Positions 1 through 6,672 of a stretch of 14,682 nucleotides of DNA are shown here, in pieces; position 1 is the stretch's first letter, and each line of letters begins with the position of its first letter. Origin of the DNA: Phycisphaerales bacterium (GTDB lineage Bacteria; Planctomycetota; Phycisphaerae; Sedimentisphaerales; Anaerohalosphaeraceae); NCBI GenBank assembly GCA_011053245.1, contig DRGS01000158.1, positions 1 through 14,682 on the forward strand, given 5' to 3'. Below the pieces are notes generated by a model. It worked only from the letters and a program-made list of their open reading frames with translations, searched no databases and had not been told where the DNA came from. The translations under genes and the position numbers were made by a program.

Positions 1-50
1 GCTGTATACGCCTCAATGTTCCTTGCATGCATCCTCTGCACTGTGAGCAG

Positions 51-1094
51 TCAATCGCATTTATCGATCCAGGTTGCGCCCAACTGACCGCAAGCGGCCT
101 TTATCGTCTGCCCTCTTTTGTATCTAACGGTGGTCTCGACGCCGGAGGTCATGAGAATATCGAGAAAACTCTGGATACGGTTCCTGCTGCTCGGCTCAAA
201 TTCACAGCCGTCATGCTGGTTGTATTCGATAAGATTGACATTGGCGTTAAGACCTTTCAAAAGTTTCGCCAAAGCCTTAGCGTCCGAGTCGGTATCGTTT
301 AGTCCCTTGATCATGCAGTACTCGAACATAACACGTCGCTTGGTCCTCTTCTGATAGTGTTTAATAGAATCAAACAATTCGCCCAGCGGGTACTTACCGG
401 CAATCGACATTATCTTCGACCGAACCTGATCGCAGGGCGAGTGAAGCGAAATAGCAAGGTGCACCTGCAATTTTTCGTCCGCGAAACGATCGATCCCTTC
501 GGTAACGCCGCAGGTGGATATGGTAATGTGCCTTTGGCCTATGTTTTTCCCGGCATGGTGGTTTATCATCTGGATCGAACGCATCACGTTATCGTAATTG
601 TCCATCGGCTCGCCCATTCCCATATAGACAACATTGTTCACGGCTCCGCAGTCGGCTGCGACATAGTTGACCTGATCGACTATCTCGGCGGCGGTCAGGT
701 TGCGCTGATATTTCAGCTTTCCCGTTGCGCAGAACGCACAGCCCATACGGCAGCCGCCCTGGCAGGAAATACACAACGTCTTCCGCGATTGCGGAGCGGC
801 CGTGACCATGAGAACCGTCTCGATCCTGACACCATCGCCAAGTTCAAAGAGAAACTTTATCGTACCGTCAGGGTCAACAAATTTTTCCACCAAACGCATA
901 GCCGATATGTAGTACCCCGCTTCGATGAGCTTTTGACGAAGATCTTTTGACAGCGGCGTAACATCTTCGATCTCAGCGGCGTCTTTGGCATGTATAAAAG
1001 AAAAGATGTACTTGGCGAGATACTTCTTGCCACCAAACTCTGCTACAAGCTCTTCAAGTTCATTCAAAGTCTTATTTTTCAGATCCATATCCAT
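51..1094 (-). CDS. rlmN: 23S rRNA (adenine(2503)-C(2))-methyltransferase RlmN
   Basis: A radical-SAM enzyme that methylates C2 of A2503 in 23S rRNA; family members also act on A37 of some tRNAs. The 347-aa product has the usual family length. The [4Fe-4S] motif CX3CX2C is seen at Cys115, Cys119 and Cys122. Cys108 lies seven residues before it, the spacing of the resolving cysteine in E. coli RlmN, and Cys335 in a RGQTIKAACGQL context matches the transiently methylated cysteine. GMGEPMDNY (about 159-167) is the SAM-contacting GEP motif. The start is ATG at 1094; a second ATG two codons in (1088) is possible, and the upstream sequence offers only a weak Shine-Dalgarno. The gene is divergent from the small secreted gene at 1217, and its stop lies 50 bp from the left window edge. 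All catalytic residues are present, so Cfr is less likely than RlmN. Confidence 0.97.
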   Translation of the reverse strand: MDMDLKNKTLNELEELVAEFGGKKYLAKYIFSFIHAKDAAEIEDVTPLSKDLRQKLIEAGYYISAMRLVEKFVDPDGTIKFLFELGDGVRIETVLMVTAAPQSRKTLCISCQGGCRMGCAFCATGKLKYQRNLTAAEIVDQVNYVAADCGAVNNVVYMGMGEPMDNYDNVMRSIQMINHHAGKNIGQRHITISTCGVTEGIDRFADEKLQVHLAISLHSPCDQVRSKIMSIAGKYPLGELFDSIKHYQKRTKRRVMFEYCMIKGLNDTDSDAKALAKLLKGLNANVNLIEYNQHDGCEFEPSSRNRIQSFLDILMTSGVETTVRYKRGQTIKAACGQLGATWIDKCD

Positions 1095-1216
1095 AGCCAG
1101 TCAGTCTAACAGATTCTATGGTCAAAAGACAGTGCCAAAAATACATAAACAACGTCAACTTGCCAAGCGTAGTCTAATGTGTGAGCGTGTGCATTTTGTA
1201 CGATTGGAGGTGTAAA

Positions 1217-1552
1217 ATGAGAGTTTTGCTGACTACAATTATTCTGGTGGTAGCGTTGCTGATCGCAGGATCGGATGCTTATGCCAGTGAAAATAAAGGG
1301 TACAATGTAATCTATGTATCCTCCTACCATTTGGGGGATTACGATTCAAACGGTTACTATATTTGTCCCCGTTACAGTTTTAGCTGCAGGCGTAACTACA
1401 GGCATACACATCAAACTCGTTACTACGGCAGCAGGTATGGCCATAGCCGCTATAATGCGCCGCAATATTACTACCGGCAAAGATACTACAGGCCGCGCAG
1501 CTATAGATACTACGGGGGTCGTTCCTATCGAAGACGTTACTCTTGCAGATAA
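1217..1552 (+). CDS. Small secreted Tyr/Arg-rich protein, unknown function
   Basis: A 111-aa protein matching no family I recognise. Residues 1-24 form a clear signal peptide: MR, then a run of Leu/Ile/Val/Ala, ending SDAYA before SEN. The mature part, about 87 residues, holds roughly 22 Tyr and 17 Arg, mostly as RY, YR, YY and SYR steps, with Gly, Ser and His and three Cys; there is almost no Lys and few aliphatic residues in its second half. The start at ATG 1217 was preferred to upstream in-frame starts because GGAGG lies at 1206-1210, six bases before it, and because the signal peptide begins exactly there. Such a composition suits a disordered, cationic, aromatic exported polypeptide that might bind polyanions, a matrix or the wall, or cross-link through tyrosine; that is inference only. 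It stands alone between divergent rlmN and an AT-rich gap. Confidence 0.75.
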   Translation: MRVLLTTIILVVALLIAGSDAYASENKGYNVIYVSSYHLGDYDSNGYYICPRYSFSCRRNYRHTHQTRYYGSRYGHSRYNAPQYYYRQRYYRPRSYRYYGGRSYRRRYSCR

Positions 1553-2029
1553 CAATAGCGAAATATTTTTATGAAAATGTTTCGAAAAACGTATGAGACG
1601 TGCTGAAATTTATAGTTGTAAGTTTTGTATTTTTCGTTGTCGGGATAAACTTACGGAACATATATAGGGGTTTGTGCGTATCAGTTGAGGGAGGTGATGT
1701 TAATTGTGTGAATTTGTTTTACCCATATTAACAAGTTCATAAAAATAATAGAAAATTCAAAAAAAAACAACCATCGCACCATTTTTGGTGTATACTTTAG
1801 ATAGTAAAAATTGAATGTTTTTGATGTGACCAGGAGTCATGTTTTTTTAATGAAAAACAATTTAATATAGCGCAATGATTGCCGCTGATACATTCAGCGA
1901 TGAGAAGAAAACAGCAAGAGTTAACAGCCTGAGAAAAAAGAAAAAACGGATTGTGTTAATTGGTCTGGTGTAGGCCGTGGAGGTGCTAACGATGCAAAAT
2001 GATATGAGAGAATTTCATTGCCAGGTTCA

Positions 2030-2057
2030 GGGTGGATAAGTTATCCGCTCTTTTTTT
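2030..2057 (+). terminator. Intrinsic terminator of a short upstream transcript
   Basis: A nine-pair stem (2030-2038 with 2042-2050, two G-U wobbles) closes on a three-base AGT loop and is followed directly by seven T (2051-2057). It overlaps the stop codon of the 15-codon frame at 1992-2039. No conventional gene lies upstream within 470 bp, so the transcript it ends is itself a question. The stem is only moderately GC rich. Confidence 0.5.
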
Positions 2058-2208
2058 ACGCCTGTATGTAGAGCATTATGTATGAGCCGAGGCGTACTTA
2101 GAACGTTTGAGTATGATTGAGTTAAGTTTTTGGGAGAGTTAAATATAAGAGTTTTTTTCGACCTTTTTGCCGGCAAGGGCGTAAAAGCATTAGTTTGCAG
2201 CATTGTGT

Positions 2209-2237
2209 TTGACATGAATATTACAAATGGTTTTACT
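2209..2237 (+). promoter_or_regulatory. Putative sigma70-type promoter for the hemerythrin-like gene
   Basis: TTGACA at 2209-2214 is a perfect -35 box; 17 bp later TTTACT at 2232-2237 matches four of six -10 positions. Transcription would begin near 2244, giving a leader of about 45 nt that ends in the strong ribosome site AAGGGAGGT (2276-2284) before ATG 2291. It lies downstream of the terminator at 2030-2057, so the gene need not depend on upstream transcription. Confidence 0.5.
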
Positions 2238-2290
2238 AACTGATTAGTATCAACTCAGGAATGACATTGCTTTGAAGGGAGGTTACAAAA

Positions 2291-3058
2291 ATGGATAAGA
2301 CACCGAAAGGGAAAAAGTCTCAGGTATTAACGCGGCTCTTAAAAAGGATCAACAGCGGGGCCGACCCGCGACTGCTGAAAAGGGATGCTCACAACCTCTT
2401 ACCGAGAGTCAATCCCGGAGACATCGCAACTGCAGAGCAGAACCTTATTGATGACGGCTTTTCAGCAAGACTCGTTCAGCAGCTCTCAGCAGCATTCGTA
2501 TTGATGGGCATACTCGAAGACAAAAAATCCAACATCAAAAATAACCTTTCCTCACGCCACATACTTCGCAAGATAATCGCAGAACATGACCTCATGCGTT
2601 GCTTCATCTCGGACCTGGAGGATCTGACCGAAACGATCCAACAGATGAAAACTCTCACGGACACCTCTTGTGAGTTCAGAAGGCTCTGTCATATTATCGA
2701 GCATCTCGACGCGATGGACGAACACTTCGAGGAGGAAGAGGACGTGATCTTTCCTTTCCTGAAAAAGTACGGCTGGACCAGCCTCTGCCGCTCGGCAAGA
2801 AGCGACCATATATATATCAGGATCGCCGTCGGTGACCTTATTAGACTCATAGGCACATTTGACAGCGAAAAATTAAAGGAATTCAAGATAAGGCTCAACT
2901 CCGCTACATCGTATCTTTGCCCTGCCTTAACGGAACACATGTTCCAGGAAGATAACATTCTTTATCCCATCGCACTCGAAGTGATAACCGACAGCAGGAT
3001 ATGGGAGAAGATGAAAGCTCTTTGCGATGAAATTGGCTATTGCGGTGTGCATGTATGA
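2291..3058 (+). CDS. DUF438/hemerythrin HHE-domain protein
   Basis: A 255-aa predicted cytoplasmic protein. Residues 10-76 resemble the helical DUF438 region usually found in front of HHE cation-binding domains. Residues 88-235 form the hemerythrin-like bundle, whose likely iron ligands are visible: His90 and His99 in the first helix, His134 and His138, His145 and Glu149 in an HFEEEEDVIFPFL segment, His173 in RSDHIYIR, and His216 and Glu220 in EHMFQEDNILYPIAL. The tail DEIGYC also fits the family. Larger relatives continue into a PAS domain; this one stops at residue 255 without it. Family members bind a di-iron centre and are tied to oxygen or nitric-oxide handling; the ligand here is not known. 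The start is fixed by a very strong Shine-Dalgarno. The gene has its own putative promoter and terminator. Confidence 0.85.
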   Translation: MDKTPKGKKSQVLTRLLKRINSGADPRLLKRDAHNLLPRVNPGDIATAEQNLIDDGFSARLVQQLSAAFVLMGILEDKKSNIKNNLSSRHILRKIIAEHDLMRCFISDLEDLTETIQQMKTLTDTSCEFRRLCHIIEHLDAMDEHFEEEEDVIFPFLKKYGWTSLCRSARSDHIYIRIAVGDLIRLIGTFDSEKLKEFKIRLNSATSYLCPALTEHMFQEDNILYPIALEVITDSRIWEKMKALCDEIGYCGVHV

Positions 3059-3066
3059 GGGTAGTT

Positions 3067-3111
3067 TAGTACACGTACTATAAGTGCTTCGGAGGGCCGC
3101 ACGCCAGAAGC
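3067..3111 (+). other. Two small hairpins in the 3' region of the hemerythrin-like gene
   Basis: TAGTA (3067-3071) pairs with TACTA (3076-3080) around CACG. GCTTC (3086-3090) pairs with GAAGC (3107-3111) and encloses GGC/GCC (3095-3097 with 3103-3105) around CGCAC. Both lie between the stop codon and the terminator at 3125-3188, giving three hairpins in series. They match no riboswitch or small-RNA consensus I recognise; a structured 3' UTR or a 3'-derived sRNA is possible. Confidence 0.35.
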
Positions 3112-3124
3112 CGATTGACGATAG

Positions 3125-3188
3125 CAAACATGTCTGCAAAACCTGCGCCCGGGGAGGAACGCAAGAAAGCGGACATGTTTGTTTTTTT
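3125..3188 (+). terminator. Long-stem intrinsic terminator after the hemerythrin-like gene
   Basis: CAAACATGTCTGC (3125-3137) pairs over all 13 positions, with one G-U wobble, with GCGGACATGTTTG (3169-3181), followed at once by seven T (3182-3188). The 31-nt loop is unusually large for a terminator and contains its own TGCG/CGCA pairing around a GGGGAGGA purine stretch, so the element may do more than end transcription. Confidence 0.8.
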
Positions 3189-3205
3189 GTACATATGGAT
3201 CACGA

Positions 3206-3234
3206 TTGACTTTCCCGCCCTGCTGCCTTACAAT
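3206..3234 (+). promoter_or_regulatory. Putative sigma70-type promoter for the sialate O-acetylesterase gene
   Basis: TTGACT (3206-3211) and TACAAT (3229-3234) are separated by exactly 17 bp, each matching consensus at five of six positions. The expected start near 3241 leaves a leader of about 45 nt that contains AAGGAAG (3271-3277), eight bases before ATG 3286. The promoter follows directly on the preceding terminator, which supports independent transcription. Confidence 0.65.
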
Positions 3235-3285
3235 CCCGCTTACGAATTAACTAATACTAATGTCTAAAGTAAGGAAGCTAATCCA

Positions 3286-5223
3286 ATGAAATCTGCAAAG
3301 ATCACTCTCCTAACCGTCATCGCATTAACCCTGACCGCACAAACTCTGGCCGATGTAACACTCCCAGCCGTAATAGCAGACAACATGGTCCTCCAGAGAC
3401 AAGCCCAATGTTCCCTCTGGGGCTGGGCCGATCCCGGCGAAAAGATTAATGTAAAAGCGTCATGGCAATGGTTCTTCGGCAAATCCACTACCGCAGACAA
3501 GGACGGCAAATGGAAAGTTTCAATAAAAACACCAAAAGCATCCAACGCTCCGCACACCATAACCATAAAAGCTGCCAACACCATCACGCTCGAAAACATC
3601 CTCATCGGCGAAGTCTGGATATGCTCGGGACAATCGAATATGGAAATGGGCATGACAATGATAAGCAACGCCGAACAGGAGATCGCCCAAGCAGACTACC
3701 CGAACATCAGGCTCTTTGATGCCGCACACGCCATATCGGCTACACCCGTCAAGGATGTCACCGGCAGTTGGGTACAATGCTCTCCAGAAGCAGCGAAAAC
3801 GCACGGCTCATGGGGCGGGTTCTCCGCAACCGCATATTACTTCGGACGCAAACTCCACAAGGAACTCAATATCCCCATCGGCCTCATCGCTACCAATTGG
3901 GGAGGCACGCCCGCTCAGTCATGGACCTCGATCGAGATGCTTTTAACAATGCCCGATTTCGCCGATCAGGTCAAACTTATTCCCGATAATAGTGCGACGA
4001 AAAAGGCAAAGCAGAAGTACGAAAAGGATCTTGCCAAGTGGCAGAAGGCTAGCAAGACCATCGACCTTGGTACAACGGGAAAATGGTTCCGACCTCAGCT
4101 GGACGATTCTGCATGGAAGACTCTCGATCTCCCATCGTTTTTTCAAAACACCGACATAGGCAACATCGACGGCATCGTATGGTATCGAAGGAACATCGAC
4201 GTGCCCGAAGACCTGGCCAGCAAAGATATGATCATTTCGCTTGGCCCGATCGATGACCGCGACGTAACCTTTTTTAATGGCACCAAAATCGGCGAGACGG
4301 CTGCCTGGGTCGCGAATCGCAATTACAAGATACCCGCAGCCCTTGTCAAAGCTGGAGCCAACACCATCGCTGTTCGTGTACACGATACCGGCGGTGCAGG
4401 TGGATTTTCGGGTACCGCTTCGCAGATGTATCTACAAAGTGGCGACAAAAAAATACCTCTCGCTGGCCCGTGGCGTTACAAAGTCGGTATGATCCCACAA
4501 AAGCCCGTCGCCCCTGGCGGCCTTACCGCTCATACACCGGCATCACTATATAATGGAATGATCCACCCGCTGACACCCCTTACGATCCGAGGCGCCATCT
4601 GGTATCAGGGCGAATCAAACGTAGCAGCACCCAAACAATACCAAACCCTCTTCCCGAATATGATCAAAAGCTGGCGGGATGCATGGAACCTTGGCGACTT
4701 CCCATTCTACTATGTTCAGATCGCACCATGGAAGTACGGCAAAACCAACAGCGCATACCTCAGAGAAGCACAGCTTATGACCCTGTCAACTCCGAACGTC
4801 GGCATGGCGGTGACCATGGACATCGGCAACATTTATGACATCCATCCGAAAAACAAACTCGACGTCGGCGAACGACTCGCACTATGGGCACTGGCAAAAG
4901 ACTACGGCCAGAAGAACCTCGTCTACTCCGGCCCCGTCTATAAGAGCATGAAGATCGAAGGCGATAAAATCCGCCTGTCCTTCGACTACACCGGTTCCGG
5001 CTTGATAGCCAAAGACGGCCCGCTTTCGCACTTTACAATAGCAGGCTCTGACAAAAACTTCGTACCCGCAACCGCAACGATTGAAAATGATACCATCGTA
5101 GTTTCAAGCAACAAGGTTCCGAACCCCGTAGCCGTAAGATTCGCATTCACCAACAAGGACGAACCAAACCTGGCAAACAAAGAGAGCCTCCCCGCATCGT
5201 CATTTAGAACCGATAACTGGTAA
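3286..5223 (+). CDS. Sialate O-acetylesterase-like SGNH hydrolase, secreted
   Basis: A 645-aa exported carbohydrate esterase of the SASA/DUF303 type, which removes O-acetyl groups from sialic acids or other acetylated glycans. A signal peptide ends near residue 22. IADNMVLQRQ (30-39) and the following beta-rich segment are typical of the N-terminus. SGNH blocks are clear: GEVWICSGQSNMEM with nucleophile Ser117, the NWGGTPAQSW segment (204-213), WYQGESN (439-445), and DIHP with Asp518 and His520 completing the triad. Between them, residues 265-385 (KWFRP, DDSAWKTLDLPS, GIVWYRR, VKAGANTIAVRV) look like an inserted glycoside-hydrolase family 2 sugar-binding-like jelly roll, as in many planctomycete and Bacteroidetes homologues. 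Length and motifs are complete. A DUF1805 gene starts 10 bp downstream, probably co-transcribed. Natural substrate is uncertain: plant or algal acetylated polysaccharide is as likely as sialic acid. Confidence 0.92.
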   Translation: MKSAKITLLTVIALTLTAQTLADVTLPAVIADNMVLQRQAQCSLWGWADPGEKINVKASWQWFFGKSTTADKDGKWKVSIKTPKASNAPHTITIKAANTITLENILIGEVWICSGQSNMEMGMTMISNAEQEIAQADYPNIRLFDAAHAISATPVKDVTGSWVQCSPEAAKTHGSWGGFSATAYYFGRKLHKELNIPIGLIATNWGGTPAQSWTSIEMLLTMPDFADQVKLIPDNSATKKAKQKYEKDLAKWQKASKTIDLGTTGKWFRPQLDDSAWKTLDLPSFFQNTDIGNIDGIVWYRRNIDVPEDLASKDMIISLGPIDDRDVTFFNGTKIGETAAWVANRNYKIPAALVKAGANTIAVRVHDTGGAGGFSGTASQMYLQSGDKKIPLAGPWRYKVGMIPQKPVAPGGLTAHTPASLYNGMIHPLTPLTIRGAIWYQGESNVAAPKQYQTLFPNMIKSWRDAWNLGDFPFYYVQIAPWKYGKTNSAYLREAQLMTLSTPNVGMAVTMDIGNIYDIHPKNKLDVGERLALWALAKDYGQKNLVYSGPVYKSMKIEGDKIRLSFDYTGSGLIAKDGPLSHFTIAGSDKNFVPATATIENDTIVVSSNKVPNPVAVRFAFTNKDEPNLANKESLPASSFRTDNW

Positions 5224-5233
5224 CGGAGAAAAC

Positions 5234-5542
5234 ATGGAAAATATTACAATCTCGTATGAAACCGAAAACGGCATGGTCGAGGGTATCTGCACTAAGTGGT
5301 CGGACTTTAGCATTCTGATGATAACCGGCAGCAAGGGCTTCCTTGCATGTCCCGCTATTGATATCACAGCTTGTAACAGCTTCGGCAAAGCCGCCGCACT
5401 GGTCGAAAGCAGCGCGGACAACCCAATAGGAACCCTCGAAAGATTCTGCGAAAGAAAAATAACCCAAGCCAACGACAACGCCAAAGCATTAGGCATAAAA
5501 GAAGGAATGATCGCAAAAGACGCTTTCAAACTGATAGCGTAA
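5234..5542 (+). CDS. DUF1805 (YunC-like) family protein
   Basis: A 102-aa soluble protein resembling the DUF1805/YunC family. It shows the family pattern of an early beta strand, GFLACPAIDITACNSFGKAAALV (35-57), then a helix ending in KALGIKEGMIAKDAFKLI near the C-terminus. Length fits a complete single domain. Family function is not established. It begins 10 bp after the esterase stop with CGGAGA as ribosome site, so it likely shares that transcript, though no functional link to deacetylation is evident. There is no signal peptide, so unlike the esterase it should remain in the cytoplasm. Confidence 0.8.
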   Translation: MENITISYETENGMVEGICTKWSDFSILMITGSKGFLACPAIDITACNSFGKAAALVESSADNPIGTLERFCERKITQANDNAKALGIKEGMIAKDAFKLIA

Positions 5543-5569
5543 GAAAAGACAATTAAGAACAACCGTAGG

Positions 5570-5590
5570 ATGGGCAAATTTTTTGCCCAT
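5570..5590. repeat. Perfect 9-bp palindrome, REP-like or terminator-like hairpin
   Basis: ATGGGCAAA (5570-5578) and TTTGCCCAT (5582-5590) form a perfect stem around TTT, preceded by GTAGG. No T run follows on the plus strand, so it is a poor intrinsic terminator by itself, although it sits 28 bp after the DUF1805 gene. The GTAGG-ATGGGCA style resembles dispersed intergenic palindromes seen in many bacterial genomes. Whether it is repeated elsewhere cannot be seen here. Confidence 0.4.
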
Positions 5591-5635
5591 GCGATTGGCT
5601 GTTCCAAAAAAATTTATTGAAATCACCCATTCTTT

Positions 5636-5662
5636 GCAACTTTTCAAGCTGTTACATCACTA
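5636..5662 (+). promoter_or_regulatory. Possible ECF-type promoter of the sigma-factor unit
   Basis: GCAACTT (5636-5642) followed after 14 bp by TCACTA (5657-5662) resembles the AAC-type -35 plus short -10 used by ECF sigma factors, and would start transcription about 35 nt before the sigma gene. Autoregulation would be usual for this class. The match is loose and there is a TATATATA run just downstream, so a sigma70-type promoter is also possible. Confidence 0.25.
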
Positions 5663-5702
5663 TATATATGTGGATATTGAATAAACGGACAAAAGGACGA
5701 TT

Positions 5703-6275
5703 TTGAGCAAAAACGAAAACAACGATGCTTTCATCAAGGCACTGCTTGCTATGGACGACCGCGCCTACGGTTTATTGCTGGAAGAGTTTGAAGCGTCCCT
5801 TTATCGGTTTTTCTACTATTCGCATCGTGACCATCAGCTTGCTCAGGACCAGTGCTCGGAAACATTTATAAGATTTATAGGTGCCATTAGTAATATGAAT
5901 AAAAAAACCGACAAAACCATAAAACCCTTTATTTTCGGCATAGCCAGAAATGTTCTTATGCAGCACTTTCGAAAAAAAGACTTGGCCGTAGCGGATCTTT
6001 CAAATGCCGAGCATCTCCCAGGCAACAGCCCTTCTGCCCTGCAAATGCTCATAAAACAGGAAAGATTTCACAACGCCCTTAGTGCCATCGATCAGTTCCA
6101 ATACCCCCAAAAACAGATCATGCTCCTAAGATTCGTCGAACAGTTAAAACTCGATCATATCTCAAGCGTCATGGATGTCCCGCTAAGTTCGGTAAAAGCC
6201 CACCTCTATCGAGGTCGAGAAAAACTTCGCAATATCTTACAGACAGAAAATATCCCAGACAGGAGTCAAAAATGA
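5703..6275 (+). CDS. ECF-family RNA polymerase sigma factor
   Basis: A 190-aa sigma70-family protein with only the two ECF regions. Residues 21-92 form region 2, including QLAQDQCSETFIRF and KPFIFGIARNVLMQHFRKKD (the -10 recognition helix area). Residues 122-178 form region 4, with the helix-turn-helix in LDHISSVMDVPLSSVKAHLYRGREKL binding the -35 element. Nothing resembling region 1.1 or 3 is present. The start is a TTG at 5703: it is preceded by AAAAGGA (5691-5697) at suitable spacing, and the next Met (residue 17) would cut the region 2 boundary. The stop overlaps the following ATG by four bases, ATGA, indicating coupled translation with the membrane protein that probably holds it inactive. 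Signal and regulon are unknown. Confidence 0.9.
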   Translation: MSKNENNDAFIKALLAMDDRAYGLLLEEFEASLYRFFYYSHRDHQLAQDQCSETFIRFIGAISNMNKKTDKTIKPFIFGIARNVLMQHFRKKDLAVADLSNAEHLPGNSPSALQMLIKQERFHNALSAIDQFQYPQKQIMLLRFVEQLKLDHISSVMDVPLSSVKAHLYRGREKLRNILQTENIPDRSQK

Positions 6276-6670
6276 ATGACGATACAAATGATTTCCAAAA
6301 TGACGATCAGACAATGAAAGATTTCGGACAGACGTTAAGGCAGCTTGGCCCTGACGATGAATTCAACTCCGCAAACTCACATGCCGTAAGATCGGCCCTC
6401 GCCTTACAAAGATCGAAACCGCAACGATTCTGGCAGAAAAAACTCGCCGTCCCTTATCCCGTTGCTGCTGCGATCCTGCTGCTGATCACCTTGCAATTTG
6501 CAGGACACTTTACGTCTGGCTTCTTAACCAAGCCGCCCAAACCTGCCCGGCAAGAACCTGTTATAATTGCAAGAGCGGACTTACCCGAACCGGAAATAAC
6601 CCAGACCTGCGTTTACTTGGCAGGGACAGGCTTTATAAACAGATCAACAACATTATTTATAGGAGAATAA
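6272..6670 (+). CDS. Single-span membrane protein, probable anti-sigma factor
   Basis: A 132-aa protein with an acidic N-terminus (1-30), a short charged stretch, one clear membrane helix at about 61-80 (PVAAAILLLITLQFAGHF) and a Pro-rich segment of about 50 residues after it. That layout, with a cytoplasmic N-terminal segment, one span and a periplasmic tail, and the position directly behind an ECF sigma gene with an ATGA overlap, point to an anti-sigma factor. The zinc-binding HX3CX2C of ZAS-type anti-sigmas is absent, so family assignment rests on context and topology. Cys113 is the sole cysteine of the tail. Loss of membrane retention or a partner signal would release the sigma factor; this is inferred from the gene class. 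Confidence 0.6.
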   Translation: MNDDTNDFQNDDQTMKDFGQTLRQLGPDDEFNSANSHAVRSALALQRSKPQRFWQKKLAVPYPVAAAILLLITLQFAGHFTSGFLTKPPKPARQEPVIIARADLPEPEITQTCVYLAGTGFINRSTTLFIGE

Positions 6671-6672
6671 TC

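Larger units (their letters stand above)
1553..2290. other. 738-bp AT-rich gap with mini-ORFs and strong SD sequences
   Basis: No ORF of normal size with coding character is seen on either strand; a 62-codon minus-strand frame here lacks a ribosome site. Three things stand out. GGAGGTGAT at 1690-1698 is almost perfectly complementary to the 16S rRNA 3' end but serves only tiny frames (TTG 1704, 12 codons). A 32-codon ATG frame runs 1875-1973 with a Lys/Arg-rich middle and no Shine-Dalgarno. GGAGGTG at 1979-1985 precedes ATG 1992, which opens a 15-codon frame ending at 2039, inside a terminator hairpin. A weak promoter-like pair TTGTCG (1637-1642) and TATATA (1661-1666), 18 bp apart, lies upstream. 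Together these suggest a short transcript carrying small peptides or an sRNA of about 385 nt, which is unproven. Confidence 0.4.

Noticed and set aside
1..32. Possible start of another minus-strand gene just after rlmN (ATG at 32 or 28, with AGAGG nearby).
   Set aside because: Only about ten codons are visible, the two ATGs are in different frames, and the AGAGG spacing is poor for both; too little to call.
357..950. 197-codon plus-strand frame inside rlmN.
   Set aside because: Antisense to a fully conserved rlmN coding sequence; no recognisable protein features.
2027..2215. 62-codon minus-strand frame in the AT-rich gap.
   Set aside because: No Shine-Dalgarno, no family resemblance, and it spans the terminator hairpin at 2030-2057.
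1553..2290. A tRNA, riboswitch or other known RNA in the gap.
   Set aside because: No cloverleaf, no conserved T-loop sequence, and no known riboswitch core could be found by eye.
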